Translations under genes and position numbers: made by a program
From: Gammaproteobacteria bacterium
Lineage (GTDB): Bacteria > Pseudomonadota > Gammaproteobacteria > JAPPPA01
Length of the DNA stretch: 64,000 nucleotides
Assembly (NCBI GenBank): GCA_030425645.1
Contig: JAUHZK010000011.1
Span: forward strand, 23,702 to 87,701
Direction of reading: 5' to 3'
Part shown: in pieces, positions 9,258 through 18,521 of the stretch
Layout: each line of letters opens with the position of its first letter
Position numbering within the stretch: position 1 is the first letter of the stretch
Notes under the pieces: model-generated
The model's database searches: none
What the model saw: the letters and a program-made list of their open reading frames with translations, nothing else
Told to the model about the DNA's origin: nothing

Positions 9258-10748
9258 TTAGGCTTGGCCAGCTCGAGTCAACAAAAATTCGCTCAGTAGG
9301 GGCACAGGGCGGCCAGTGGCGCCTTTATGCGCGCCGCTTTTCCAAGCCGTTCCGGCAATGTCTAAATGCGCCCAACGGAAATCTTCGGTAAAGCGCGCTA
9401 AGAAACAAGCCGCGGTAATGGTGCCAGCAGGGCGACCGCCAATATTGGCAATGTCGGCAAAGTTTGATTTCAGCTGAGCTTGGTACTCATCCGTGATCGG
9501 TAGTCGCCATGCTGGGTCGCCAGCAGTTTCGCCAGCGGCGAGTAGCTCATTCGCTAGACTGTCGTCATTGCCTAAGAGGCCGCTGGTGTGGTGGCCGAGG
9601 GCGATGATGCAAGCACCGGTTAATGTTGCCATGTCGACTACCACTTCCGGGTCAAAACGACGACTGTATTCGAGCGCGTCACAAAGGATCAGGCGGCCTT
9701 CGGCATCGGTATTCAGGATTTCGATGGTTTTGCCAGCCATGCTGGTAACAACGTCACCGGGTTTTACCGCAATACCGTCGGGTAGGTTTTCAGAGCTAGG
9801 TACAACAGCGACGATATTGAGTGGTAACTCAAGCTCGCAGGCTGCTTGCATGACGCCAAATACTGAGGCCGCGCCACACATGTCGTATTTCATTTCGTCC
9901 ATGCCAGCGCCTGGTTTTAGGCTGATGCCACCCGCATCAAAAGTAAGACCTTTGCCGACTAGGCAGATCGGTTTGTCTTTAGCGGCGCCGCCTTTGTATT
10001 CCATGGTGATTAGCTTGGCTGGTTCGCGGCTGCCTTGAGACACGGCAAGCAGCGCGCCCATGCCAAGCTCTTGCATATCAGCTTCTTCGAGCACGGTAGT
10101 CGTCAGGCGCGCATGTTCTGCTGCCAAGTCCTGAGCCTGTTGGGCTAGATAACTGGGTGTGCAGACGTTGCCGGGTAGATTGCCGAGTTCACGGGCGAAG
10201 TTGCTGCCAGCGCCAACGGCGGCGCCAGCGTTAACGGCGTCAACCAGCTCGCTTGGCGCGGTAATGTTCATGCAAGCTAGTGATTGGCTAGTGCTGCTGC
10301 TTTTAGTAGTGCTGTACTGATAGCTCGCGAGAGCGGCTGCCGCCGCCAACTGACGGATGCAAGCGGCTGTTAGTTGGTTGTTTTCTACGCTAAGGCTTAG
10401 TGCGGATATTGCCTGGCTCGCCTGCGTTTTAGCGAGTGCTTTTTGAGCGCTTTGCTGAGCAGAAGCGAGTACCCGCGCGTTAAGTTTGCTGCGGCTACCC
10501 AAACCCACCAACATAATTTTTCGCTGGCGGTGCCATAGTAATTGGGTCTGGTTGCGGCTACCGCTGAAATCACCGGCTTCGAGTAGAGCGCTAAGGCTGC
10601 CTTCAACGGTTTGATCTAAGGTCTTGAAAAAGCCGTTGCTCTCCAGCTCGCCGCAGGTTTCTGCGCCGGCAGTACCAGCACATAAGCCGACAATCAGCGG
10701 GGCGGTCCCTTCAAGTGTTTGTTGGGGAGAAAGGGCTTTAATTTGCAT
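9258..10748 (-). CDS. pepA: Leucyl aminopeptidase (cytosol aminopeptidase)
   Basis: PepA is a hexameric two-metal M17 peptidase that removes N-terminal residues from peptides; in E. coli it also acts as a DNA-binding architectural protein. The 496-residue protein has the M17 signature [10 protein letters not shown] near residue 345, with metal ligands also in [17 protein letters not shown] (about 263-279). It is divergent from lptF across a 133-bp intergenic region (10749-10881), in which I found no promoter pair with acceptable spacing. The arrangement pepA <-> lptF matches E. coli and Pseudomonas. Confidence 0.95.
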   Translation of the reverse strand: MQIKALSPQQTLEGTAPLIVGLCAGTAGAETCGELESNGFFKTLDQTVEGSLSALLEAGDFSGSRNQTQLLWHRQRKIMLVGLGSRSKLNARVLASAQQSAQKALAKTQASQAISALSLSVENNQLTAACIRQLAAAAALASYQYSTTKSSSTSQSLACMNITAPSELVDAVNAGAAVGAGSNFARELGNLPGNVCTPSYLAQQAQDLAAEHARLTTTVLEEADMQELGMGALLAVSQGSREPAKLITMEYKGGAAKDKPICLVGKGLTFDAGGISLKPGAGMDEMKYDMCGAASVFGVMQAACELELPLNIVAVVPSSENLPDGIAVKPGDVVTSMAGKTIEILNTDAEGRLILCDALEYSRRFDPEVVVDMATLTGACIIALGHHTSGLLGNDDSLANELLAAGETAGDPAWRLPITDEYQAQLKSNFADIANIGGRPAGTITAACFLARFTEDFRWAHLDIAGTAWKSGAHKGATGRPVPLLSEFLLTRAGQA

Positions 10749-10881
10749 CGTCAGTTCCTAGGTTTTATAGATCGTGCCAGATAACTTTGCGGCATGACTG
10801 GGCGCGCAATGTTATATGCTTGTGCGCTAAGGTCTCAACTATAGTTTTATCTAGCAAACTAGGCGCAGTGTAAGGTTTCCA

Positions 10882-12006
10882 GTGTCCCGCATTTTAAATC
10901 GTTACTTGCTAAAGCAGGTTGTCGTTAGCTTCCTTGGGGTAACGGCCATTTTGATGGTGGTACTCATTGCCGCTCGCTTTATGCGCTATCTTGGCCAAGC
11001 GGCTGATGGCTTTCTTGATCCGGCCTCTGTTTTTACACTGCTTGGGTTAACCACCTTGCACTATATGGTGCTGCTATTTCCGCCGGCTATATTGATTGCC
11101 GTGCAGCTGGCGCTAGGCCGTTTGTATCGAGATTCTGAAATGCATGCGGTGATGGCTTGCGGTGTCGGTGTCACCCAGCTTTATAGGCCGTTATTGGGCT
11201 TCGCACTGTTGTTAACTGCACTGGTGGCGGCGTTAACTTTGTACGTGACGCCGTGGGCCGGGCAGTTTGCTGAGGAAGTACGCGGCAAGGCCAAGCATGA
11301 AGCCCAAGTGGGTGTGTTAGAGGCTGGCCGCTTCCAAAGCTTTGACCGCGGCCAGGCGGTGTTGTTTGCTGAAGAAGTGAACGATGAAACTGGCGAATTA
11401 ACAGAACTGTTTTTGTATAGCCGTGCGACACAAGAGTCGCCGGGTGATACCGCGGTGCGAGCCAGTCAGGGGCGTTTTGCGGTTGATAAAGAAAGTGGTG
11501 ATCGTAGCTTGGTGCTGGATAACGGTTGGCGCTACGAGGGCGTGCCGGGCCAATCAGCATGGGAAATTACGCGCTTTGAACAACACGGCGTTTATTTCAA
11601 CATCTCACCACCCGATATCGTAGTTAGCGAGCGTAGCTTGCGCCCAACGCGCAGTTTGATCGACTCGGATAAACCCGCAGATAGGGCAGAGCTGCAGTGG
11701 CGATTGGCGTACCCCTTAGCCGTTTTAATGCTGGTTTTGTTAGCGGTGCCAATGTCGAAGGTAGAGCCGCGGCAGGGACGCTATGGGCGCCTGATCGGTG
11801 GTTTGCTCGCCTATATCGTGTATTTCAATGTGATGGGCATTTTGAAGGTCCAAATTGAGAAGGGCGTAATGCCGGAGTGGCCAGGTATTTGGCTGGCGCA
11901 TGGCATGGTCATTGTTTGGGTCTTGTGGCTGTTATGGCGCGAAGGCATTTTTGTGAAGTTGCCAAGCTCAGCTACCTCAAAAGCGTCGCTAGAAGGAAGT
12001 GCCTAG
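10882..12006 (+). CDS. lptF: LPS export ABC permease LptF
   Basis: LptF is one of two inner-membrane permeases of the LptB2FG complex, which extracts LPS from the inner membrane and passes it to LptC. The 374-residue protein has the YjgP/YjgQ layout: three N-terminal transmembrane helices (about residues 10-115), a periplasmic beta-jellyroll (about 130-265) and three C-terminal helices (about 270-360). It starts with GTG behind an AAGG ribosome site. It is followed by lptG after 3 bp, so the two are co-translated. Confidence 0.94.
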   Translation: MSRILNRYLLKQVVVSFLGVTAILMVVLIAARFMRYLGQAADGFLDPASVFTLLGLTTLHYMVLLFPPAILIAVQLALGRLYRDSEMHAVMACGVGVTQLYRPLLGFALLLTALVAALTLYVTPWAGQFAEEVRGKAKHEAQVGVLEAGRFQSFDRGQAVLFAEEVNDETGELTELFLYSRATQESPGDTAVRASQGRFAVDKESGDRSLVLDNGWRYEGVPGQSAWEITRFEQHGVYFNISPPDIVVSERSLRPTRSLIDSDKPADRAELQWRLAYPLAVLMLVLLAVPMSKVEPRQGRYGRLIGGLLAYIVYFNVMGILKVQIEKGVMPEWPGIWLAHGMVIVWVLWLLWREGIFVKLPSSATSKASLEGSA

Positions 12007-12009
12007 GCC

Positions 12010-13074
12010 ATGAATCAGTTGACGAAATATTTGGCTGGGGCAACGCTGACTGGCGCAAGCTTGGTGTTGATGGCGCTATTGGCGATTTCTATATTCTTAG
12101 GTTTTCTAGGTGAGCTAGATAATGTCGGCAGTGGCAATTACAGCTTAGGCGTAGCGTTTTTGACTGTGTTGCTGGAGATGCCGGCGCTCGCGTATGAGAT
12201 GTTGCCGTTGGCGGCATTAATTGGCGGTTTAATGGGGCTAGGAACCTTGGCGACCGGCAGTGAGCTGATTGTGATGCGCGCTGCTGGCATGTCTTTGTGG
12301 CGGATAGGGCGCTCGGTCGCGCTGGCGGGTTTGCTGCTGTCTGGTGTTGCCTTTGTACTTGGTGACTGGGTGGCGCCATGGGCCTCGGCGGAGTCGGAGC
12401 TGGTGCGTGTGCAGTCGCTGCGCGGAGCGTCTTGGGACGGCAATAAAAAAGATGTTTGGTTTCGCGATGGTAACCGCTATGTAAACGTTAGAAAGTTAGG
12501 TGAAGAGCGGGTCGACGGCCGTATCACCACTTTTGATGTCGATAACACTGGCAAGTTTAGCCATATCGGTGTCGCCACTTCGGCTGATATCGAAGGCAAA
12601 CGTTGGTTCTTAAATGGTTGGCGTAGCGCTGACTTCCTCAATGATGAAGTTCGTTTGCAGCTACGTGACCGTAGGGCTTGGGATACCAGCCTAACGCCAG
12701 AAATGATTAATCTGTTTGCGGTTGAACCGCAGAGCTTTACCAGTTACGAGCTATTTCGGTACGTGCAGTATTTGCATGCCAATCGCTTAGATGCTTCCGT
12801 TTTTGAACAAGCATTGTGGCGTAAGGCAGTGGTGCCAGTGTCGATTGTGCTGATGTGTTTGCTGGCGCTGCCTTTTGTGATGGGGCCGTTACGCGATTCT
12901 GGTAGCGGTCAGCGCCTGGTCACCGGTGTCGTGATTGGGGTGGTGTACTTTTTAGCCAATCAACTGTTTCGCGATAGCGCGCAGTTATATGGCTTTGATC
13001 CGCTAATTGGCGCCTGGATGCCAACCGCTATTTTGGCGGTGATTACCGCAATCTCTTTACGGCTGGCCCGCTAA
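12010..13074 (+). CDS. lptG: LPS export ABC permease LptG
   Basis: LptG is the partner permease of LptF in the LPS transporter. The 354-residue protein repeats the same fold: helices in about residues 12-125, a periplasmic domain (about 130-260) and helices to the C-terminus (ILAVITAISLRLAR). The N-terminus MNQLTKYLAGATLTGASLVL is typical of the family. It converges on a minus-strand RDD gene with 33 bp between the stop codons; no clear terminator is visible there. Confidence 0.94.
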   Translation: MNQLTKYLAGATLTGASLVLMALLAISIFLGFLGELDNVGSGNYSLGVAFLTVLLEMPALAYEMLPLAALIGGLMGLGTLATGSELIVMRAAGMSLWRIGRSVALAGLLLSGVAFVLGDWVAPWASAESELVRVQSLRGASWDGNKKDVWFRDGNRYVNVRKLGEERVDGRITTFDVDNTGKFSHIGVATSADIEGKRWFLNGWRSADFLNDEVRLQLRDRRAWDTSLTPEMINLFAVEPQSFTSYELFRYVQYLHANRLDASVFEQALWRKAVVPVSIVLMCLLALPFVMGPLRDSGSGQRLVTGVVIGVVYFLANQLFRDSAQLYGFDPLIGAWMPTAILAVITAISLRLAR

Positions 13075-13107
13075 ACAGCTAGGCCAGTGGTGTTCGCTAA
13101 TTAGACA

Positions 13108-13572
13108 TTAGTGATCTAATTTAATTTTCTCTAGCGGCTGGAAAATCACTTCGGTTTTGCTCAGGCGGTCATGCCAAGTGCGCTGTGCTGGGTCGATAAA
13201 CGCCCACCAATAACCCAGCCCTAAACAACCCCAAGAAATAATAGCCGCTAGGAATCGTAGTAAAGCCGATAACCATGTCATCGGTTCACCGTTGGCGAGC
13301 ACGGTTTTTACTTTCCACACACGCATGCCTAATGTCTGGCCGCCGCGGGTCCAGCTCCAGCCGTAGAAGAAAAACGTCGCTAGCGCCCACAGGCTAATTA
13401 ACGCGGGGGTATTGATATCCACGGGGTTCACCGCGGTGGTTTCAGCGCCGGCTTCAGGTAGCGGTACTTGGAAGGCGATGAAAATCAGGCTTAGAAAAAC
13501 GTTAAGGCCGACCACGAGAAGGCCGTCGTAGCCAAGCGCCGCAAAACGGCGCCAAAGAGCTGCAGGTTGCAT
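13108..13572 (-). CDS. RDD family membrane protein
   Basis: This is a small 154-residue inner-membrane protein with the RDD signature. It has an Arg near the start in WRRFAALGYDGLLV, where a Tyr precedes the Asp of the first motif, two or three hydrophobic spans (about 18-36, 62-80, 108-128), and a C-terminal DPAQRTWHDRLSKTEVI segment. The family's role is poorly defined; some members act as ion antiporters. It is commonly found beside lptFG in Pseudomonas-like genomes. Its 5' end is 111 bp from divergent pcnB. Confidence 0.8.
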   Translation of the reverse strand: MQPAALWRRFAALGYDGLLVVGLNVFLSLIFIAFQVPLPEAGAETTAVNPVDINTPALISLWALATFFFYGWSWTRGGQTLGMRVWKVKTVLANGEPMTWLSALLRFLAAIISWGCLGLGYWWAFIDPAQRTWHDRLSKTEVIFQPLEKIKLDH

Positions 13573-13683
13573 AGTTGGGTCTTTAGAATGCAGTCGTTGG
13601 AAGGAAGGGATTGCATGATAGTATAGCCGCGCATAAATGGCTGCGCTCGCGCAGTGTTAAGAAAAATCAATTCAAACTGCCGC

Positions 13684-15003
13684 ATGTCCGCCAATCCTCT
13701 ACCCAGTGCAAAAATTTATGGCCCGCAAGATCACGGAATGCGTGGTCGAGACCTCCCTAAAGACGCTCTTAATGTTGTTAGTACCCTAAAGCAGGCGGGC
13801 TACGATGCTTATATTGTGGGCGGTGGGGTACGCGATACGCTGCTCGATTTGCACCCTAAAGACTTTGATGTGGCGACAGACGCGACGCCTGAGCAAGCGC
13901 ATGAATTGTTTCGCCGTAGCCGTTTAATCGGTCGCCGTTTTCGTTTGCTGCACGTCTATTCCGGCCGTGACTATATTGAGGTCGCGACTTTCCGCGGGCA
14001 TGCGCCGGAAGAAGGCCATGAAAAACACGAGGCCGACGGCGAAGGCCGAGTACTGCGTGACAACGTCTACGGCAATATGGCCGAAGATGCGGTACGCCGC
14101 GACTTCACCATTAATAGTATGTTCTTCGATCCAGATCGGAATGAGGTGCATGACTATGTTGATGGCATTGCCGATCTAGACGAAGGTTTTGTGCGCCTTA
14201 TCGGTGATCCGGAGACCCGTTACCGGGAAGATCCGGTACGCATGCTGCGAGCTGTCCGTTTTGCGGTAAAACTTAGTTTTGATATTCACCCAGAGACTGA
14301 AAAACCGATTCCGCGTCTGCATGAGTTGTTAGCCAACATTCCAGCGGCGCGTTTGTTTGAGGAAGTGTTAAAGCTGTTTCACACGCCAGTCGCAGTTGAG
14401 ACCTATCACGAGTTACGGCACCTGCATCTGTTCCAGCATCTGTTCCCGCAAACCGAGCGGGCTCTGCAGAGTGAGGACGGTGAGTGGACCAATGCACTCA
14501 TTGAATCCGCGCTTGCGAACACCGAAAGCCGCTTAAAGGCGGGTAAATCAGTGACCCCAGCGTTTGCCTATGCGATGTTCTTATGGGGCCCTATCCGCCG
14601 CCATGAGCGCGAAAATTTGGCCGCGGGCATGAGCCCAGTGCCGGCTTTGCAAAAGGCGCAAAGCGAAGTGTTACACCAGCAAATTCATAGCACCGCGATT
14701 CCAAAACGCTTTCGAGGCGGCATGACGGATATCTGGTCCTTACAGCCGCAGTTAGATAATCCGCGTGGGCGTCGTCCTTATCTGGTGCTTGAACATCCGC
14801 GATTTAGAGCCGCCTATGACTTCCTCTGCCTGCGCGCAGAAGTGGGTGATGCAGACCCTGCTAAGGCGGATTGGTGGACTAAGTTTCAGGATGTTGATGA
14901 AGCGACCCAACAGGCAATGTTGGCGGAGTTGCCTCGTGGCCCACGCCGTCGTGGTCGTCGGCGCAAGCCGCGCGCTCAGACTGAGCGACCTTCGACAGAC
15001 TAG
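13684..15003 (+). CDS. pcnB: Poly(A) polymerase I
   Basis: PcnB adds 3' poly(A) tails to RNA and so promotes decay by exoribonucleases. The nucleotidyltransferase core shows GGGVRD followed by PKDFDVATDATPEQ with the two catalytic aspartates (about residues 44-66 from the chosen start). RRSRLIGRRFRLLHV follows, and the tail is highly basic (RRRGRRRKPRAQ), as is usual for PcnB. The ATG at 13684 gives 439 residues. An in-frame ATG at 13654 is possible; neither has a strong ribosome site. folK follows 22 bp downstream, as in E. coli. Confidence 0.93.
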   Translation: MSANPLPSAKIYGPQDHGMRGRDLPKDALNVVSTLKQAGYDAYIVGGGVRDTLLDLHPKDFDVATDATPEQAHELFRRSRLIGRRFRLLHVYSGRDYIEVATFRGHAPEEGHEKHEADGEGRVLRDNVYGNMAEDAVRRDFTINSMFFDPDRNEVHDYVDGIADLDEGFVRLIGDPETRYREDPVRMLRAVRFAVKLSFDIHPETEKPIPRLHELLANIPAARLFEEVLKLFHTPVAVETYHELRHLHLFQHLFPQTERALQSEDGEWTNALIESALANTESRLKAGKSVTPAFAYAMFLWGPIRRHERENLAAGMSPVPALQKAQSEVLHQQIHSTAIPKRFRGGMTDIWSLQPQLDNPRGRRPYLVLEHPRFRAAYDFLCLRAEVGDADPAKADWWTKFQDVDEATQQAMLAELPRGPRRRGRRRKPRAQTERPSTD

Positions 15004-15025
15004 TTGCCTGTTATCTGCTTAGTCG

Positions 15026-15565
15026 ATGATTAAACCGGTTTTTCTAGGTTTGGGCAGCAACTTGGCGCTGCCTGCTAAGCAGCTGCGTCAGGCCTGCGAA
15101 TGGTTACAGCAGCACCCACAAATAACGCTTTGTCAGCAGTCAGCTGTATATCAAAGCCCGGCTATGCTGCTGCCAGAGCAACTTGCTGAACCAGCCGCAG
15201 AAGCGGTGTCTGATTATTTAAATATGGTGGTGGAGATCGAGACCTCGCTATCGGCGGAGTCTTTATTAGATGCCATCAAGCAACAAGAGCAGCAGCAGGG
15301 CCGTGACTTGGACGCACGGCGTTGGAGCTCCCGCCCGCTAGATATTGATATTCTGCTGTATGGCCAGCAGTGCATCCGCACAGAGCGGCTAACGGTGCCG
15401 CATGTCGGTATTGCTGAGCGCGATTTTGTGTTGCTGCCGTGGCGAGATATTTCACCAAATACGCTTATTCCTGAGCTTGGGACTGTGGCAGACTGTGCCT
15501 CGGCTTTAGGAGAGACATCGGCAGTTAAGATTGCTGACCGCCTAAGCGATATAACACCCAATTAA
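15026..15565 (+). CDS. folK: Hydroxymethyldihydropterin pyrophosphokinase
   Basis: FolK transfers pyrophosphate from ATP to 6-hydroxymethyl-7,8-dihydropterin, a step of folate synthesis. The 179-residue protein carries FLGLGSNLALP at the N-terminus and the HPPK signature RPLDIDILLYG (about residues 104-114), whose two aspartates bind magnesium. It lies between pcnB and panB, 14 bp from the latter, in a pcnB-folK-panB-panC operon. Confidence 0.93.
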   Translation: MIKPVFLGLGSNLALPAKQLRQACEWLQQHPQITLCQQSAVYQSPAMLLPEQLAEPAAEAVSDYLNMVVEIETSLSAESLLDAIKQQEQQQGRDLDARRWSSRPLDIDILLYGQQCIRTERLTVPHVGIAERDFVLLPWRDISPNTLIPELGTVADCASALGETSAVKIADRLSDITPN

Positions 15566-15579
15566 ATTTATTCAAAACG

Positions 15580-16416
15580 ATGTATAGCAGCGTACAAGAC
15601 CTTTCTAACGCATCACCGGTTACGGTGAAAACTTTGCGTGAAATGCGTGATAAAGGCGAGAAAATCGCCTGCCTAACGGCCTACGATGCCAGCTTTGCTC
15701 AGGCCCAAGATTTGGCTGGGGTAGACGTGGTCTTGGTCGGTGACTCACTGGGAATGGTGATTCAAGGTGACAACACCACCGTGAGTGTCAGCACCGACGA
15801 TATTGCTTACCACGCCCGTGCCGTATCTAAAGGTTTGCACCGCGCCTTTGTGATGGCTGATATGCCGTTTATGAGTTATGCCACTTTGGATTTGGCAATT
15901 GCCAACGCTACCCAGCTGATGCAGCAGGGCCGCGCGAATATGATCAAGCTAGAAGGTGGCGAACAGCAGGCTGAAATTGTTGAGTACTTGTCGACTCGCG
16001 GTATTCCGGTTTGTGCCCATGTTGGCCTTTGTCCTCAGCTGATCCATAAGCTTGGTGGTTTCAAGGTACAAGGCCGCGAAGATGCGGCGGCAGAGCAAAT
16101 GTTGCGTGACGCGCGTGCTTTGACGGATGCCGGCGCTGACTTGCTATTGGTTGAGTGTGTGCCTGCCGCTTTGGGGCGTGAGTTAACTGAGCAAAGCCCC
16201 GTACCGGTAATCGGGATCGGCGCCGGTAATGCAGTAGACGGCCAAATTCTAGTGATGCATGACCTGCTAAACGTATTGCCAGGGCAGAAGCCACGTTTTG
16301 TGCGTGACTTTAGTGCGCCTGGGCGTTCAGTGCGTGAAGCATTTGGCGCTTATGTTGCGGCTGTTAAAGATGGTAGTTACCCGGCGGCCGACGAACAGTT
16401 TTTCGCAGAAACCTAA
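15580..16416 (+). CDS. panB: 3-methyl-2-oxobutanoate hydroxymethyltransferase
   Basis: PanB makes ketopantoate from 2-oxoisovalerate and methylenetetrahydrofolate, the first committed step to pantothenate and coenzyme A. The 278-residue TIM barrel shows CLTAYDASFAQ, DVVLVGDSLGMV (about residues 48-59, metal ligand Asp) and HVGLCPQLIHKLGG (about 147-160), all diagnostic. panC follows 12 bp downstream. Grouping with folK makes sense because the reaction uses folate-borne one-carbon units. Confidence 0.96.
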   Translation: MYSSVQDLSNASPVTVKTLREMRDKGEKIACLTAYDASFAQAQDLAGVDVVLVGDSLGMVIQGDNTTVSVSTDDIAYHARAVSKGLHRAFVMADMPFMSYATLDLAIANATQLMQQGRANMIKLEGGEQQAEIVEYLSTRGIPVCAHVGLCPQLIHKLGGFKVQGREDAAAEQMLRDARALTDAGADLLLVECVPAALGRELTEQSPVPVIGIGAGNAVDGQILVMHDLLNVLPGQKPRFVRDFSAPGRSVREAFGAYVAAVKDGSYPAADEQFFAET

Positions 16417-16428
16417 GAGTTAACAACG

Positions 16429-17298
16429 ATGCGGACGGTTCATTCGATTGCTGAGTTACGCGAGCAGCTTAGCGCATGGCAGCAACAAGGTTTAAGTGTG
16501 GGTTTTGCACCTACTATGGGTAATCTGCATCGCGGTCATATTTCGCTGATTACCGCCGCCAAAGCGCGCTGTGACAAAGTGGTTTCTAGCGTGTTTGTGA
16601 ATCCGCTGCAGTTTGGCCCCAATGAAGACCTAGAAGCTTATCCCCGCACCTTAAGCGCGGATCAAAGCCAGCTACAAGCGGCCGGTTGTGACCTATTGTT
16701 TGCACCGCCGGTAGAAGAGATGTATCCCGCTGGCCAAGCTGCCGTCAGCAATGTGATTGTGCCGGAGCTAACGCTGGATCACTGTGGTGATTCCCGCCCT
16801 GGGCATTTTGACGGCGTTACGACTGTGGTAGCCAAACTTTTCAACCTTGTGCAGCCTCAGTCTGCCTTCTTTGGTAAGAAAGACTTCCAGCAGTTGCGGG
16901 TTATTAAGCAGATGGTGGTAGACCTTTGTTTTCCGATTGAGGTGGTTGGGGTTGAGACTTGTCGTGAAGACGATGGCCTAGCGATGAGTTCTAGAAACCA
17001 ATATTTAACAACGGATGAGCGACAGTCGGCACCACAGCTACGGCAAACGTTGTTGGCTGCAAAAGACAGCCTGCTAAGTGGCAAACCGGTGTCTGTGGTG
17101 ACCGATGAGGCGCAGAAGGTGCTAATGGCCGCCGGTTTTGAACCAGATTATTTCAACATCTGTGATGCAAATAGCCTGCAAAGGCAAAATGGCGTCTACG
17201 AAAGCGCCCAAAGCTGGGTAATTTTAGCTGCGGCAAAGCTCGGAAAGGCCCGTCTGCTGGACAATATCGAACTAATTGCCACAAAAACGCAACAATAG
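16429..17298 (+). CDS. panC: Pantothenate synthetase
   Basis: PanC joins pantoate and beta-alanine using ATP. The 289-residue protein has the nucleotidylyltransferase signature PTMGNLHRGHISL (about residues 28-40), where the HxGH histidines bind ATP, then FVNPLQFGPNEDLEAYPR and FGKKDFQQLRVIKQMV. It is the last gene of the pcnB-folK-panBC run; panD follows after a 207-bp gap. Confidence 0.96.
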   Translation: MRTVHSIAELREQLSAWQQQGLSVGFAPTMGNLHRGHISLITAAKARCDKVVSSVFVNPLQFGPNEDLEAYPRTLSADQSQLQAAGCDLLFAPPVEEMYPAGQAAVSNVIVPELTLDHCGDSRPGHFDGVTTVVAKLFNLVQPQSAFFGKKDFQQLRVIKQMVVDLCFPIEVVGVETCREDDGLAMSSRNQYLTTDERQSAPQLRQTLLAAKDSLLSGKPVSVVTDEAQKVLMAAGFEPDYFNICDANSLQRQNGVYESAQSWVILAAAKLGKARLLDNIELIATKTQQ

Positions 17299-17505
17299 TT
17301 AGCCAGCGGCGGCTGAGATAGGTAGAATTCGCGCCTATTACTGCCAAGCACTTGCTTGGTAGGGCTCGGGAAAGGCAAATTTACCGTCGGTAAAAACCGT
17401 GGTTGCCGTATTAGGCTTGCATTTTAGTACCGCGCCAATGAGGCCTGCCGCCACATAACCACATGTAGGCGAGCAGGGCAGTTCACCCATTACAAAACGA
17501 GAGCC

Positions 17506-17886
17506 ATGCAAATAACGCTGCTGAAGAACAAACTTCACCGTGCTTGTGTGACCCACGCCGAGTTGGATTACGAAGGTTCCTGCGCCATTGATACGGATTT
17601 GATGGAGCTCGCTGGTATCCAAGAGTACGAACAATTGCACATCTATAACGTTACCAATGGTGAGCGTTTTAGTACTTATGCCATTTGTGCGGAAAAGGGT
17701 TCAAAAGTTATTTCTATTAATGGCGCTGCTGCGCATAAAGCGTCAGTGGGCGACCGCATTATTATTTGTACCTACGCCAGCATGTCTGCGGCTGAGGGAC
17801 AGTCTTATAAACCGGCTTTGGTTTATTTAGACGAGCACAATAATGTGACCGGTACGGCTAATGCGATTCCGGTGCAGGCGGCTTAA
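17506..17886 (+). CDS. panD: Aspartate 1-decarboxylase (pyruvoyl enzyme)
   Basis: PanD makes beta-alanine from aspartate for pantothenate synthesis. The 126-residue proenzyme has the self-cleavage site YEGSCAID with Gly24-Ser25; Ser25 becomes the pyruvoyl group. Lys9, the substrate-binding His11 and Tyr22 of the family are also present. The 207-bp space before it (17299-17505) has two short hairpins (CCAAGC/GCTTGG at about 17344; TTTACC/GGTAAA at about 17379) and no convincing promoter or gene. A terminator follows. Confidence 0.95.
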   Translation: MQITLLKNKLHRACVTHAELDYEGSCAIDTDLMELAGIQEYEQLHIYNVTNGERFSTYAICAEKGSKVISINGAAAHKASVGDRIIICTYASMSAAEGQSYKPALVYLDEHNNVTGTANAIPVQAA

Positions 17887-17915
17887 GCAGTAGGCTTAAT
17901 CACCTCGACTTTGAG

Positions 17916-17944
17916 AAAGGCTCGCTTAGGCGGGCCTTTTTTAT
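17916..17944 (+). terminator. Rho-independent terminator after panD
   Basis: AAAGGCTCGC pairs with GCGGGCCTTT across the loop TTAG (ten pairs, one G-U), followed by a T-rich tract. Confidence 0.88.
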
Positions 17945-17964
17945 TTGTGCGTGGGGTGACCCGG

Positions 17965-18500
17965 GTCGGTTTCGGCCTTTAGAAGGTTTTATACGCTTTC
18001 GGTAAGTGTGTTGGTTCGGGCCGAGTGACTTTTCTTTGCGTCGCCAAAGAAAAGTAACCAAAAGAAAGGCGATCCCACCATGCGGCCCCTTCGGGGTTCC
18101 CTGCGCTACTCGTCAAATCGAGCGCCTGCGGGAACTCACTCCGCTAACGCTCCGTTCAAACAAGCCGCAGGCTCAATCTCGATTTGACTCCGTTGCTCGG
18201 CCGCATAGAAGGGCAAAGGCACTGCTAACCAACACCGCTGATTGCGTAAAGACTCCCTTCTAAGGCCCCTTTTGCGCAGCTGAGCATCGCAGTGGATTTT
18301 GGACTGAGGGAGCGGCTTGTTTGAGCGTTAGCGAGTTCCCGCGACCGCCAAAATCCGCGAGAAGCGCAAGGGACCGCGAAGCGGCTGCGCGGTTGGCGGT
18401 GGCTTTTTTGGTTACTTTTTTCGCCAAGGAAAAAGTAACTCGGCCTTACCAGTACACTTGCCGAAAGCGAGTAGAACCCTCTAGGGCCGAAACAAGCACC
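17965..18500. repeat. Large near-palindromic repeat element (~535 bp)
   Basis: Almost the whole gap between panD and queG is one imperfect inverted repeat centred near 18230. The left arm reads inward through TTTCGGCC, CGCTTTCGGTAAGTGT, GGCCGAGTGACTTTTC, AAAGTAACCAAAA, GGTTCCCTGCGC, GCGGGAACTC, CGCTAACGCTC and CAAACAAGCCGC. The reverse complement of the right arm gives the same blocks in the same order (TTTCGGCC, CGCTTTCGGCAAGTGT, GGCCGAGTTACTTTTT, AAAGTAACCAAAA, GGTCCCTTGCGC, GCGGGAACTC, CGCTAACGCTC, CAAACAAGCCGC). Short open frames inside lack ribosome sites and look spurious. Similar AAAGAAAAGTAACC-bearing intergenic blocks are, from general knowledge, widespread in proteobacteria; I cannot name the family. 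Confidence 0.8.
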
Positions 18501-18521
18501 AACCAACTTTTTTCAGTGGGT

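Noticed and set aside
10749..10881. Possible promoter TTGTGC ... TATAGT for lptF
   Set aside because: The spacer is only 14 bp, too short for a normal sigma-70 promoter.
17338..17640. Minus-strand open frame of about 100 residues overlapping panD
   Set aside because: It overlaps the panD start region, has no ribosome site and shows no recognisable motif.
18006..18506. Short open frames on both strands inside the palindromic element
   Set aside because: They mirror each other because the DNA is self-complementary, have no ribosome sites and give low-complexity Arg/Pro-rich products.
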